64,000 nucleotides of DNA from Bos javanicus. Lineage: Eukaryota > Chordata > Mammalia > Artiodactyla > Bovidae. The notes under the pieces are model-generated. The model made no database searches and was not told the DNA's origin. It was given only the letters and a program-made list of their open reading frames with translations. The stretch lies in contig NC_083876.1 of the NCBI RefSeq assembly GCF_032452875.1, positions 5,332,001 through 5,396,000 on the forward strand, written 5' to 3'. This document shows, piece by piece, positions 35,113-46,798 of this stretch (position 1 is its first letter; the number at the start of each line of letters is the position of its first letter). Made by a program: the position numbers and the translations under genes.

Positions 35113-36571
35113 TTCATTATTGTCTTATAATTTTCTGTTTACAGGTCTTTTATCTCATTATGTAAATTTATTCCTAGATAATTAATTATTTTTGTAGCAA
35201 TGGTGAATGGGATTGATTCATTAATTTCTCATTCTGATTTTTCATTGTTAGTATATATAAATGCAAATAATTTCTGTGTATTGATTTTGTATCCTGCAAC
35301 TTTGCTAAATTCACTGATTAGCTCTAATAATTTTCTGACACTATTTTTAGGATTTTCAATGTACAGTATCATATCATCTGCAAACAGTGGGAGTTTTACT
35401 TCTTCTTTTCTGATCTTAATTCATTTTATTTCTTGTACTTCTCTGATTGCTATATCTAGAACTTCCAGAATTATGTTGAATAATAGTGGTTAAAGTGGAC
35501 ACCCTTGTCTTGCTCCTGATCTGAGGAAGAATGCTTTCAGTTTTTCACCATTGAGAATAATGTTTGCTGTAGGCTTATCATATGTGGCCTTTAGTATGTT
35601 GAGGTAGGTTCTTTCTATGCCCATTTTTTGAAGAGTTTTAATCATGAGTGGGTGCTGAATTTTGTCAAAGTTTTTTTTTTTTTTCCCTGCATCTATTGAG
35701 GTTATCGTATGTTTTTTATCTTTCAATTTGTTAATATTTCTTGACGATAATGTATGAGATTTTGATGTGTTGCTGAATTCTGCTTGTTAAAATTTTGTTG
35801 AGGATTGTTGCATCTATGTTCATCAGCAATTTTGGCCTGTAGTTTTCTCTTTTTATGTTGTCTTTACTGGTTTTTGTATCAGGGTTATGGTGGCTTTGTA
35901 GAATGAGTTTGGAAGTGTTCCTTCCTCTGCAATTTTTTGAAAGAATTTTAGAAAGTTAGGCATGAGCTCTTCTTTAAATGTTTAATAGAATTCTCCTGTG
36001 AAACCATCTGGTCCTGGGCTTTGTTTTTTGGGGGAGATATTTGATCACAGTCTCAATTTTAGTGCTTGTAATTGGGTTGTTCATAATTTATTTTTCTTCT
36101 TGGTTCAGTCTTGGAAGATTGAATTTTTCTAAGAATCTGTTCATTTCTTCCAGGTTATCCATTTTATTGCCATATAGTTGTTCATAATAGTCTCATATCA
36201 TCCTTTTTATTTCTATATTGTCTATTTTAACCTCTCCTTTTTCATTTCTAATTTTGTTGATTTGATTCTTTTTTTCTTGATGAATCTGGCTAAAGGTTTG
36301 TCAATTTTCTTTATCTTCACAAAGAACCAGCTTTTAGTTGTATTAATCTTTACTTTTGTTTCTTTCACTTCTTTTTCACTTATTTCTCCTCTGATCTTTA
36401 TGATTTACTTCCTTCTAGTAAATTTGAAGGGGTTTTGTTCATCTTTCTCCAGTCGTTTTAGTTGTAAAGTTACATTGTCTATTCGACGTTTTTCTTGTTT
36501 CTTGAGGTAGGATTGTATTTCTATAAACTTCCGTCTTAAAACTGTTTTTGCTTCATCCCATAGGGTTTGAT
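35113..36571 (-). mobile_element. Old L1 continued: reverse-transcriptase region
   Basis: Reversed L1 ORF2 reverse-transcriptase landmarks: TTTGTATCCTGCAACTTTGCTAAAT, ATCATCTGCAAACAGTG (reversed FADD region, about 35370-35390), TGGACACCCTTGTCTTGCTCCTGA and AAACCATCTGGTCCTGGGCT. Frames are short and broken. Confidence 0.9.
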
Positions 36572-36843
36572 CAGAGAAGGCAATGGCACCCCACTCTAGT
36601 ACTCTTGCCTGGAAAATCCCATGGGTGGAAAAGCCTGGTAGGCTACAGTCCATGGGGTCGCTAAGAGTCGGACACGACTGAGCGACTTCACTTTGACTTT
36701 TCGCTTTCATGCATTGGAGAAGGAAATGGCAACCCACTCCAGTATTCTTGCCTGGAGAACCCCAGGGATAGGAGAGCCTGGTGGGCTGCCGTCTATGGGG
36801 TCACACAGAGTCGGACATAACTGAAGTGACTTAGCAGCAGCAG
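36572..36843 (+). mobile_element. Bov-A2 SINE in the old L1, 13-bp target duplication
   Basis: Starts at the GAGAAGGCAATGGCACCCC end, then the first unit, linker, second unit and (GCA)n tail. It is flanked by exact CATAGGGTTTGAT at 36559-36571 and 36844-36856, both from L1. Confidence 0.96.
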
Positions 36844-36856
36844 CATAGGGTTTGAT

Positions 36857-37345
36857 TTGTGATATTTTAAATGTCATTTGTTTATACAAAGCTTTTGATT
36901 TCTTCAGTAATCTCTTGGTTATTTAATAATATATTGTTTAATGTCCATGAGTTTGTGTTGTTTTTTTAGCTTTTTTTTTTTTCTCTCTCTTCTAATTGAT
37001 ATCTAGTCTCATAGGGTTGTGGTCAGAGAAGCTGCTTGATACGATTTCAATTTTGTTAAATTTACTGAGGTTTGATTTGTTACCCAAGATGTGGTCTCTC
37101 CTGGAGAATATTCCATGTGCACTAGAGAAAGTGTATTCTTCTGCATTTGGATGGAATGTCCTGAAGATATCAATGAGTTCCATCTCATCCAGTGCATCAT
37201 TTAAGACACTTGTTTCCTTATTAATTTTCTGTTTCGATGGTCTGTTTATCCGTGTGAATGGAGTGTTAAAGTCTCCTACTATTATTGTGTTATGATCAGT
37301 TTCTTTTTTGATGTTTTTTAGGGTTTGTCTTATGTATTAAGATGA
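36857..37345 (-). mobile_element. Old L1 continued: endonuclease region of ORF2
   Basis: Reversed L1 words such as GGTTGTGGTCAGAGAAGCTGC and GTGAATGGAGTGTTAAAGTCTCC. Includes a T-run at about 36961-36981. Confidence 0.88.
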
Positions 37346-37349
37346 TCCT

Positions 37350-37562
37350 ACAGTGGGTTCATGAAGGTGAAAGTGAAAGTCACTCGGTCATGTCCAACAC
37401 TTTGCAACCCCATTAATTATACAGTCCATGGAATTCTTCAGGTCAGAATACTAGATAGGGTAGCCTTTCTCATCTCCAGGTTTCTTCCCAATCCAGGTAT
37501 CGAATCCAGGTCTCCCACATTGCATGAAGTTTCCTTACCAGTAGATCCACAAGGGAAGCCCA
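37350..37562 (-). mobile_element. Bov-tA SINE
   Basis: Reversed copy: GTGAAAGTCACTCGGTCATGTCC to the reversed head (ATCGAATCCAGGTCTCCCAC..AGATCCACAAGGGAAGCCC). Diverged and partly deleted. Confidence 0.85.
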
Positions 37563-37676
37563 AGAATACTGGAGTGGTTAGCTGATACATTCTCCAATGT
37601 ATCTTCCCAACCCAGGAATCTAACTGGGGTCTCCTGCATTGCAGGAGGGTTCTTTACCAACTGAGCTATCATGGAA
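37563..37676 (-). mobile_element. Bov-tA SINE fragment
   Basis: Second, partial reversed copy directly adjoining the first: AAGAATACTGGAGTGG, then AGGAATCTAACTGGGGTCTCCTGC and TTACCAACTGAGCTATCA. Confidence 0.88.
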
Positions 37677-38014
37677 GATCATGCTTCCATGTTGTGTACA
37701 TAGATTTTTACAATTGTTATGTCTTATTCTTGGATTGATCCCTTGATCATTATGTAGTATCCTTACTTATCTCTTGTAGCATTCTTTATTTTAAGATCTA
37801 TTTTGTCTGATATGAGAATTAATATGCCAGCCTTTTTTTCTCTTCCCATTTGCATGGAATAAATATTTTCCATCCTCTCACATTGAGTCTACAAGTGTCT
37901 TGAGGTCTGAAGTGGATTTCTTGTAGACAGCCTGTTTCTGTATCCATTAACCCACACTGTGCCTTTTGGTTGCAGTTTTTAATCCATTTACATTTAAAGT
38001 ATTTATTGATACAT
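37677..38014 (-). mobile_element. Old L1 continued: 5' part of ORF2
   Basis: Reversed L1 endonuclease-region words (GATTTCTTGTAGACAGC, then TCCATTTACATTTAAAG). Confidence 0.85.
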
Positions 38015-38956
38015 ATCCAACAGACTGGTTGCAAATAGGAAAAGGAGTACATCAAGGCTACCTGTTTTCACCCTGCTTATTTAACTTCTATGCAGAGTAC
38101 ATCATGAGAAATGCTGGGCTTGAAGAAGCACAAGCTGGAATCAAGATTGCCTGGAGAAATATCAATAACCTCAGATATGCAGATGACACCACCCTTATGG
38201 CAGAAAGTGAAGAGAAACTAAAAAGCCTTTTGATGAAAGTGAAAGAGGAGAGTGAAAAAGTTGGCATAAAGCTTAACATTCAGAAAACTAAGATCATGGC
38301 ATCTGGTCCCATCACTTCATAGGAAATAGATGGGGAAACAGGGTCAGACTATTTTTGGGGGCTCCAAAATCACTGCAGATGGTGATTGCAGCCATGAAAT
38401 TAAAAGACACTTACTTCTTGGAAGGAAAGTTCTGACCAACCTAGATAGCATATTGAAAAGCAGAGACATTACTTTGCCAACAAAGTTCTGTCTAGTCAAG
38501 GCTATGGTTTTTCCTGTGGTCATGTATGGATGTGAAATTTGGACTGTGAAGAAGGCTGAATGCCGAAGAATTGATGCTTTTGAACTGTGGTGTTGGAAAA
38601 GACTCTTGAGAGTCCCATGGACTGCAAGGAGATCCAACCAGCCCATTCTAAAGGAGATCATTCCTGGGTGTTCTTTGGAAGGACTGATGCTAAAGCTGAA
38701 ACTCCAGTACTTTGGTCACCTCATATGAAGAGTTGACTCATTGGAAAACACTCTGATGCTGGGAGGGATTGGAGGCAGGAGGAGAAGCTTAAGACAGAGG
38801 ATGAGATGGCTGTATGGCATCACTGACTGGATGGACATGAGTTTGGGTGAACTCCAGGAGTTGGTGATGGACAGGGAGGCTTGGTGTTCTGCAGTTCATG
38901 GGGTTGCAAAGAGTCGGACACGACTGAGCAACTGAACTGAACTGAGCTGAACTGAT
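38015..38956 (+). mobile_element. BovB LINE fragment inserted in the old L1
   Basis: Runs from CAACAGACTGGTTGCAAATAGG (reverse-transcriptase motif B region) through YADD codons at 38176-38187 to the 3' tail (GACTGAGCAACTGAACTGAACTGAG). The 118- and 132-codon plus-strand frames (37966-38322, 38330-38728) are two halves of the BovB C-terminal region. They are split by an in-frame TAG after the ITS of ASGPITS, where the usual Trp codon should be. Confidence 0.95.
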
Positions 38957-39466
38957 GTTCCTACTGCCATTTTCTTAATTGTTTGGGGGTGATTTCGTAG
39001 TTCTTTTTCTTTTCTTGTATTTCTTGATTTTATAAGTCTCTTTAACATTTGTTGTAAAGATGGTTTGCTTCTCTGAAAAGCTTTTGATTTCCTCATCAAT
39101 TTTCAATGAGATCCTTCCAGGTACGATAATCTTGGTTGTAGATTTTTTCCCTTTCAGTACTCTAAGTATCTACTGCCATTTCCTTTGGCCCTACAGAGTT
39201 TTTGCTGAAGGAACAGCTGTTAAGCATATTGGGTTTTCCTTGTATGTTACTTGTTGCTTTTCCCTTGCTGCTTTTACTATTCTTTCTTAGTGTTTAATCT
39301 TAGTTTGATTAACATGTGTCTTGGCATGTTTCTCCTTGGTTTATCCTGTATGGGACTCTTTGCTCCTCTTGAACTTGATGACTATTTCCTTCTCCATGTT
39401 GGGGAAATGTTCAACTATAATCGCTTCAAAATTTTTCTCATACCCTTTCTTTCTCTCTTCTTCTTC
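38957..39466 (-). mobile_element. Old L1 continued: ORF1-ORF2 junction region
   Basis: Reversed L1 words such as TGTTCCTACTGCCATTTTC and CTGAAAAGCTTTTGATTTCC, then TGTTAAGCATATTGGGTTTTCC and CTTGGCATGTTTCTCC. No long frame. Confidence 0.85.
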
Positions 39467-39726
39467 TGCTATGTAGCTTCAGTTGTATCTAACTCTGTGC
39501 AACCCCACAGACGGCAGCCCACCAGGCTCCCCCATCCCTGGGATTCTCCAGGCAAGAATACTGGAGTGGGTTGCCATTTCCTTCTCCAATGCATGAAAGT
39601 GAAAAGTCAAAGTAAAGTCGCTCAGTCATGTCTGACTCTTAGCGACCCTATGGACTGCAGTCTACTAGACTCCTCCATCCATGGGATTTTCCAGGCAAGA
39701 GTAGTGGAGTGGGGTGCCATTGCCGG
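39467..39726 (-). mobile_element. Bov-A2 SINE in the old L1
   Basis: Reversed dimer: TAGCTTCAGTTGTATCTAAC, GACGGCAGCCCACCAGGC, GAAAGTGAAAAGTCAAAGT linker, second unit to GGAGTGGGGTGCCATTGCC. Confidence 0.94.
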
Positions 39727-39826
39727 GACCACTATAATTCAAATATTGGTGCATTTGATATCGTCCCAGAGATCTCTGAGACTATCCTCAGTTCTTTTCA
39801 TTCTTTTTACTTTATCCTACTCTTCA
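39727..39826 (-). mobile_element. Old L1 continued, short island between two SINEs
   Basis: About 100 bp of reversed L1 ORF1-region sequence (TCAAATATTGGTGCATTTGA, then GATCTCTGAGACTATCCTC). Confidence 0.8.
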
Positions 39827-40104
39827 GATGGAGAAGGAAATGGTATCCTGATCCAGTATTCTTGCCTAGAGACTCCCGTGGACAGAGGAGCCTGTTGGGC
39901 TGCTTTCCATGGGGTCGCACAGAGTCAGACATGACTTAAGTGACTGAGCATGCATGCATACCTTGGAGAGGGAAATGACAAAACACTCCAGTATTCTTAC
40001 TGGAGAATCCCAGGGACAGAGGAGCCTGGTGGGCTGCTGTCTCTGGAGTCACAAAGAGTCGAACATGACAGAAGCAACTTACCAGCAACAGCGATAGCAG
40101 CAGC
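39827..40104 (+). mobile_element. Bov-A2 SINE in the old L1
   Basis: First unit GGAGAAGGAAATGGTATCC..GACTTAAGTGACTGAGC, an ATGCATGCATA linker, a second unit to GAAGCAACTTACCAGC, and a tail with GCAGCAGCAG. Confidence 0.92.
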
Positions 40105-41225
40105 AGCTCTTCAGAAGTTATTTCCACCATTTTATCTTCAGGCTTATTGAATCATCCTTCTGTTTCAGATATTCTGGCATTGATTCCTTATAGGGCATTT
40201 TTAATTTCAGTAATTGTGTTGTTTGTCTCTATATGTTTATTCTTTAATTCTTCTAGGTCTTTGTTAACTCATTCTTGCATTTTCTCCATTCTGTTTTCAA
40301 GGTTTTTGGTAATCTTTACTATTATTATTCTGAATTTATTTTCAGGTAGTTTGCCTATTTCCTTTTCATTTATTTAGACTTCTGTGTTTCTAGTTTATTC
40401 ATTTATTTGTTTAGTATTTCTCTGTGTATTCATTATTATTATTTAACTTACTGTGTTTGAGGTCTCCTTTTCCCAGGCTTCAAGGTTGAATTTGTTCTTC
40501 CTTTTGATTCCTATCCTCCTAAGATTGGCACATTGGTTTGTGTAAGCTCATATAAGATGAGCTTTTTGCTGAGTTTTTTTGTTTGTTTGTTTGATTGTTT
40601 ATTCTGTGATGGATAAAGCTGAGTGTGGTGTTAATCCTGTCTGCTGATGATTGGGTTTGTATTTTTGTTTTTGGTGTTTAGATAACCTGTTCTACACAGG
40701 GTTCTATTTGTGGTTGGGTGATCCTGGGTTTTGTATTCAATTGGTTTTCTTTTTTTGAGTTCTCAATATTTTATACTCCCTAGGATTAATTCTCTGGTAG
40801 TCTAGGGTCTTGGGTCAGTACTTCCACTCTAGGAACAAAAATTACACAAATGATTTCTTATGGCATTAAATAAGATTAAGACAAACACCCCAAAACAAGA
40901 AACTAAATATTAACCCCAGAAAAATGGCAGCTACAAAATAAGGCAAGTAATAATTAAAATAATGGAATATACACATATACATATACACCCATAAACCAAA
41001 TCAGAACAGTCCACCAAAAATAAAATATAGTAGACTGACCTGGTGAACAAAGGAAATAGAAAATTATATCTACCAGTTAAGTAAAACACAAATTGGAAAA
41101 CAGAACTAAAGTAAGGTGCTAAGTGGGGGATAAAGCAATGTAAACAAAGCTAACAAATACATTGAGAGGAAAGAAAAGAAAGAATAGATAGCAAAGTTAA
41201 ATAGAGGTAGAAAAAAAAAAAAAAA
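40105..41225 (-). mobile_element. Old L1 continued: ORF1 and 5' region
   Basis: Reversed ORF1-type sequence (TTCTGTTTCAGATATTCTGG, GCATTTTCTCCATTCTG), then 5' UTR-like sequence from about 40440. The part 40850-41225 is A-rich and less certain. Confidence 0.72.
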
Positions 41226-41925
41226 ACCTGGAAATAGAACTGCCATATGACCCAGCAGTCGCACAGCTGGGCATACACACCGAGGAAACAAGAATTGAAA
41301 GAGACACGTGTACCCCAATGTTCATTGCAGCACTGTTTATAATAGCCAGGACATGGAAGCAACCTAGATGCCCATCGCAGATGAACGGATAAGAAAGCTG
41401 TGGTACATATACACAATGGAGTATTACACAGCCATTAAAAGGAATACATTTGAATCAGTTCTAATAAGGTGCGTGAAACTGGAGCCTATTTTACAGAGTG
41501 AAGTAAGCCAGAAAGAAAAACACCAATACAGTATACTAAGGCATATATATGGACTTTAGAAAGATGGTAACAATGACCGTAAATGAGAGACAGTAAAAGA
41601 GACACAGATGTATAGAACAGTCTTTTGGACTCTGTGGGAGAGGGTGAGGGTGGGATGATTTGGGAGAATGACATTGAAACATGTGTAATATCCTATGTGA
41701 AATGAATCACCAGTCCAGGTTCAATGCATGATACCGGATGCTTGGGGCTGGTGGACTGGGATGACCCAGAGGCATGGTATGGGGAAGGAAGTGGGAGGGG
41801 GGTTCCGGATGGGAAACACGTGTACACCCATGGCGGATTCATGTTGATGTATGGCAAAACCAATACAATATTATAAAGTAATTAGCCTCCAATTAAAAAA
41901 TATAAATTTATATTAAAACAAGATC
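41226..41925 (+). mobile_element. Bovine L1 3' end, second tail type
   Basis: Begins in ORF2 (ACCTGGAAATAGAACTGCC) and runs through the 3' UTR (GACTCTGTGGGAGAGGG) to the tail TTGATGTATGGCAAAACC, AATACAATATTATAAAG, TAGCCTCCAATTAAAA. This ending differs from the ATTTGGCAAAACTAATAC tails of the copies at 2.7, 9.3, 16.1, 20.9 and 27.8 kb. The ORF2 remnant is short. Confidence 0.93.
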
Positions 41926-42512
41926 AAATGCAAGGGGAAAAGAACAGTAGGAAAAGTTAACAAAGGAATAAATACAGAAAAATAATAATGTTTTTAAAAT
42001 AAAAGAATTAAAATTAAAAAGATAAAAGAAAATTTAAAAACTCCATAGAACTACAAAAGCCCAACGTAAATGCAGAGGTTTTTAACAACAATAAAAAGTG
42101 TGACTGAGGGAAAAAAAATGCTCAAAAGCTTAATTAGATTTTATAGTGCCAAAATAATTGACAACTAAAATGTGTGGGGGGAAAACAAACAAACAAAAAA
42201 TCCATAAGAATCTACAGATCAATTCAAAACATAAGAATAATAAATGTTTTTCTTGAGTCACTGCTGTCAAAGTCCTTTCCCTGGCTGCAAGTCACAGTCC
42301 ACCTCACCTCCCTAGGATGCCCTTCAGCACTGTGCTTGTCTCTGGACTTGCTGTGGGGGCGGCTCAGATTCTAATCTGGCCCTACTCCTGTATGTTCTTG
42401 CCTCCAAAGCCCACAGCTATTAGAACTAGTGTTTTGTTTTGTTTTGGGGCGCTCTCAATGTCTTTTAATATATTCCATAGACACAGAGTCTGCCTGGTTG
42501 AATGTATGCTGA
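41926..42512 (-). mobile_element. Old L1 continued: 5' UTR
   Basis: Reversed L1 5' UTR-like words: CTTGAGTCACTGCTGTCAAAG, CCCTGGCTGCAAGTCACAG, TCCACCTCACCTCCC and CTCTGGACTTGCTGTGGGGG. The C/G content rises here, as expected of an L1 promoter region. Ends where a BovB begins. Confidence 0.72.
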
Positions 42513-43064
42513 AGACGGTGACTGCAGCCATGAAATTAAAAGACGCTTACTCCTTGGAAGGAAAGTTATGACCAACATAGATAGCATATTCAAAAGCAGA
42601 GATATTACCTTGGCAACAAAGGTCAGTCTAGTCAAGGCTATAGTTTTTCCAGTGGTCATGTATGGATGTGAGAGTTGGACTGCGAAGAAAGCTGAGCACT
42701 GAAGAATTGATGCTTTTGAACTGTGGTGTTGGAGAAGACACTTTAGAGTCTCTTGGACTCCAAGAAGATCTAACCAGTCCATTCTAAAGGAGCTCAGTAC
42801 TGGGTGTTCATTGGAAGGATTGATGCTGAAGCTGAAACTCCAATACTTTGGCCACCTAATGTGAAGAGTTGACTCATTGCAAAAGACCCTGATGCTGGGA
42901 GGATTTGGGGACAGGAAGAGAAAGGGACAACAGAGTATGAGATGGCTGAATGGCATCACCGACTCGATGGACATAAGTTTGAGTGAATTCCGGGAGTTGG
43001 TAATGGACAGGAAGGCCTGGCAGCCTACAGTCCATGGGGTCTCAAAGAGTCAGACACGACTGAC
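42513..43064 (+). mobile_element. BovB 3' fragment
   Basis: From GGTGACTGCAGCCATGAAATTAAA through the conserved VFPVVMYGCESWT coding stretch (about 42645-42682) to ACTGACTTTCAC near the tail. 5'-truncated at about 550 bp. The tail is rearranged and does not end in the usual GAACTGAACTGA. Confidence 0.93.
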
Positions 43065-43089
43065 TTTCACTTTCAGTACTTTTCACTTT

Positions 43090-43175
43090 TTCAGTACTAG
43101 GTAGAGCTAGGATTCAAGCTCTGGTGATTTGACCCCAAAGTCCATGCTCTGAACCGGTACAGTATGGTGTCTCTT
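43090..43175 (-). mobile_element. MIR SINE fragment, ancient
   Basis: Reversed MIR words GTAGAGCTAGGATTCAAGCTC, then GACCCCAAAGTCCATGCTCTGAACC and ACAGTATGGTGTCTC. Confidence 0.75.
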
Positions 43176-44234
43176 ATTCTAGCCTCACTAGATTATTCTT
43201 ATCCATGAGAAAGAAACTCATTTGACTTGCTAAATGAAAAAAAAAATAGAGTCCCATAATATAAAATAATTTGCCCAAAGTGATACATATAGCAAAAGAG
43301 CTAAGTTTTTTTTTTTTTAACTTAATTTTTAAGTTACAGGATTTGGAGAGCAATTAATCATAGACAATTTGAAGATCATTTTGAAAGTACCTAACCTATC
43401 AAATCTGAAGAACAGTGGTGCCATTTGAAGGAAATAATGTAGTAAGACAGAGAACCATATTTAAAAATGGATATTCAGATTGAATGGATTGAATCTGAGC
43501 AGTAATACAACATTCAAATGGAAATATTTTCTATTCACTTTCACACTGTATACATATTAGGACGCATTTCAACTAAAGAAGATATGTATCCTTTGAATGT
43601 ATCTGAGGATCTACCCAAGATTTACATCTTACATTATGCTTTTTGAAGTGGGCATAAGGTACAAACGGTAGAAGAATCTCAGATAGAAGGATAGACATTG
43701 TAGAAGAGGTGGTCACTGGGATATATGATTCAGGAGTGTTTGTCCAGAAAGAAATAGAATAGAGGTTCTGTAGCCAATTGTTCCTATCTTTGACTTGTCC
43801 TGTTGAATCCTCCACCATCACATTGTATAACAATCACATCAGATAAAGGTATACCCTGAAAAACATTGAGGCATTTACATTTAGTGTCACCCTATCTCAC
43901 ATTCCTTGTAATCATTAAAGTATTCTCTAAATATGCCACATATATTCATTTATATTTTGTTAATCCTTCATCTCTTTTTTTCTGATACAACCTTTATTCT
44001 GAAATCCTCAGTGAAAATAACTCCTTATGCATTCCAATACTGCTCAGAGAATATTCCTTCTGCTCCATTGATCAAATAGAATTACCTGGTTCCTCAGTTC
44101 TCTGTTAACTATGGTCGATTCTCCTGCTAAACATTCAGAAAATTTGAATTGGATTTGAGATTTGAGATGAGACTTCTTCACTCCTTAATATCTTCTATGG
44201 GTCATTATTTGTATATCCACATTAAAATGGAGTT
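43176..44234. other. Unrecognised sequence
   Basis: About 1 kb with an A run near 43240 and a T run near 43306-43318. An 86-codon minus-strand frame (43573-43833) has no family that I recognise, and I do not call it a gene. Confidence 0.45.
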
Positions 44235-45548
44235 TTTTCTTCAGTTGCAAAGTCACATTGGACTATTTGCAACTCATGGACCACAGCACACCAGACTTCC
44301 ATGTCCTTCACTATCTTCCAGAAATTGCACAAACTGTTGTCCAATGAGTCGGTGATCCTATCCTACTAACTTATCCTCTGCCCTTATCCTTCTGCCCGCA
44401 ATCTTTTCCAGCACCAGGATCTGTTACAAGGACTTGGCTCTTCACATCAGGTGGCCAATGTACTGGAGCTTCAGCTTCAGCATCAGTTGTTCAAATGAAT
44501 ATTCAGGGTTGATTTCTTTAGGATTGACTGATTTCTTTTGCATCAACTCTCTTATCCGTACATGACTACTGGAAAAACCATAGCTTTGACAAAATGGACC
44601 TTGTCATCAAAATGGTGTCTTTACTTTTGAATATCCTATCTACTTTTGTCATAGCTTCTCTTCTGGGGAGTAAGCGTCTTTTAATTTTATGGCTGAAGTA
44701 ATCATTCACAGTGATTTTTGAGCCTAAGAAAGTAAAATCTGTCACGGTTTCCACTTTTTTCACATCTATTTTCCATGTAGTGATTGGACTGGATGCCATG
44801 ATTGCAGTTTTTTAAATGCTGCTTTTTGATCTTAGTCTGATCAAATTTTCGTTTGATCAGTTGTTGTTGTTTTAATCTTAGTTTTTTGAAGCCAGCTTTT
44901 CACTTTCCTCCTTCACCTTTATCAAGAGTCTCTTTAGTTCCTATTCCTGTTATACCATTATGATGGTGTCATCTGTATATCTGAGGTTGTTGACATTTTT
45001 CCCAGCAATCTTGATTCCAACTTGTGCTTTATCCAGTTCAGTATTTCACATGATGTACTCTGCATTGAAGTTAAATAAATAGGGTAACGATATACAACCT
45101 TGGTGAACTCCTTTCCTAATTTGAACCAATCCCTTGTTCCATTTTAAGTTCTAACTTGTTGCTTCTTGTCCTGTAGACATATTTCTCAAGAGACAGGTAG
45201 TGGTCTAGTAGTCCCTTCTCTTTAAGAATTTTCCACAATTTGTTGTGATCCACACAGTCAAAGGCTTTAATATAGTCAGTAAATAGAGGTAGATGTATTC
45301 CTGAAATTCCCTTGCTTTTCATATTTTCCAATAGATGCTGGCAATTTTATCTCTGGTTCCTCTGCCTTTTCTGAATCCAGCTTGCACATCTGAAAGTTCC
45401 CAGTTCACATACTGCTAAAGACTAGTTTGAAGAATTTTGAACATTACCTTGTCAGCATGTGAAAGGATCTCAAATGTACAATAGTTAGGCTTTTTTTTTT
45501 TTTTTTTGGCATTGTCTTTTTTTAGGATTATGATTTTGGAGTTCTCTC
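44235..45548 (-). mobile_element. Old, strongly diverged BovB LINE
   Basis: Reversed BovB words are present but worn: CACACCAGACTTCC, AGGTGGCCAATGTACTGGAG, ATGACTACTGGAAAAACCATAGC, GGTGTCATCTGTATATCTGAGG and CACAGTCAAAGGC. Divergence looks clearly higher than in the other BovB copies. Frames are at most 77 codons. Near 44837-44860 there is extra sequence forming a perfect 9-bp palindrome. Confidence 0.9.
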
Positions 45549-45911
45549 AGAAGAAGATGAGTGAACATCATTCTACTCTGCCATCGTGATTCCCATCAAG
45601 ATGTGGGACTTCCATTTCCCCCACAGTCAGTCTCCCCCATCAGGAAGCTTCCATAAGCCTCTTATCTTTATCACTCAGAGGGCAGACAGAATGAAAACCA
45701 CAATCAGAGAACAATAATCAAAATGTTCACATGGACCAAAACCTTGTCTAACTCAATGAAACTGTGAGTCATGCCATGTAGGGCCACCCAAGGCAGACAG
45801 GTCATGGTGGACAGATCTGACAAAACGTAATCCACTGGAAAAGGAAATGACAAAACATTTCCATATTCTTGCCCTGGGAACCCCATGGATGAATGAAAAG
45901 GCAAAGAAGAC

Positions 45912-46334
45912 ATGACACTGAAAGATGAACTCCCCAGGTCAGTAGGTTCCCAAAATGCTACTAGAGAAGAGCAGAGAAATAACTCCAGAAAGAATGAAGA
46001 GATGGAGCCAAAGCAAAAACAGCAACTAGTTGTGGATGTGACTGGTGATGGAAGTATAGTCCAGTACTGTAAAGAACAATATTTCATAGGAAGCAGGAAA
46101 GTTATGTACATGAATCAAGGTAGATTGGAAGTGGTCAAACAGGAGATGGCAAGAGTGAACATTGGCATTTTAGAAATCAGTGAAATAAAATGGACTGGAA
46201 TGGGTGAATTTAACTCAGATGGCCATGATATCTACTACGGTGGGCAAGAATCCCTTAGAAAAAATGGAGTAGCCCTTATAGTTAACAAAAGAGTCCAACA
46301 TGTATACTTGGATGCAATCTCAAAAATGACATAA
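45912..46334 (+). pseudogene. BovB ORF, N-terminal endonuclease fragment, 140 codons
   Basis: This is the N-terminal part of the BovB (RTE) polyprotein, an AP-type endonuclease that nicks target DNA. Visible stretches are KQEMARVNIGILEISEIKWT and GMGEFNSDGHDIYYGGQESL. The Glu in ISEIKWTG is the residue of the conserved E motif. The frame ends at a stop after AISKMT because of an upstream frameshift; the expected wording continues in another frame. Bov-A2 and BovB insertions follow. Inactive. Confidence 0.9.
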
Positions 46335-46420
46335 TGATCTCTTTTTGCTTCCAAGGCAAACCACTCAATATCACACTGCTCCAAGTCTCTGCCCCAACCA
46401 GTAATGCTGAAGAAGCTGAA

Positions 46421-46696
46421 TTGGCACCCCACTCCAGTACTCTTGCCTGTAAAATCCTATGGGTGGAGGAGCCTGTTGGGCTGCAGTCCATGAGGTCACT
46501 AAGAGTTGGAGACGACTGAGCGACTTCACTTTCATTTTTCACTTTCATGCATTGGAGAAGGAAATGGCAACCCACTCCAGTGTTATTGCCTGGAGAAACC
46601 CAGGGATGCAGGAGCCTGGTGGGCTGCCTTCTATGGGGTCACACAGAGTCGGAAATGACTGAAGCGACTTAGCAGCAGCAGTAGCAGCAGCAGTAG
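46421..46696 (+). mobile_element. Bov-A2 SINE inside BovB copy A
   Basis: Starts TTGGCACCCCACTCCAGTAC, then first unit, linker (TTTTTCACTTTCATGCATTGG), second unit and a (GCA)n tail with GTAGCAGCAGCAGTAGC. BovB words lie on both sides (GAAGAAGCTGAA before, ATGAAGACCTATAGG after). Confidence 0.95.
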
Positions 46697-46798
46697 CATG
46701 AAGACCTATAGGAATTTCTAGAAGTAATACCCCCCAAAATATGCCCTTTTCATTACAGGGGACTGGAATGCAAAAATAGGCAGTCAACAGGTACCTGG

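Noticed and set aside
42465..42974. 169-codon minus-strand frame
   Set aside because: Antisense shadow of the BovB C-terminal region; the same wording recurs opposite other BovB copies (15356, 34743, 50212, 53018).
43573..43833. 86-codon minus-strand frame
   Set aside because: No recognisable family, no splice or poly(A) context, and a length that can occur by chance.
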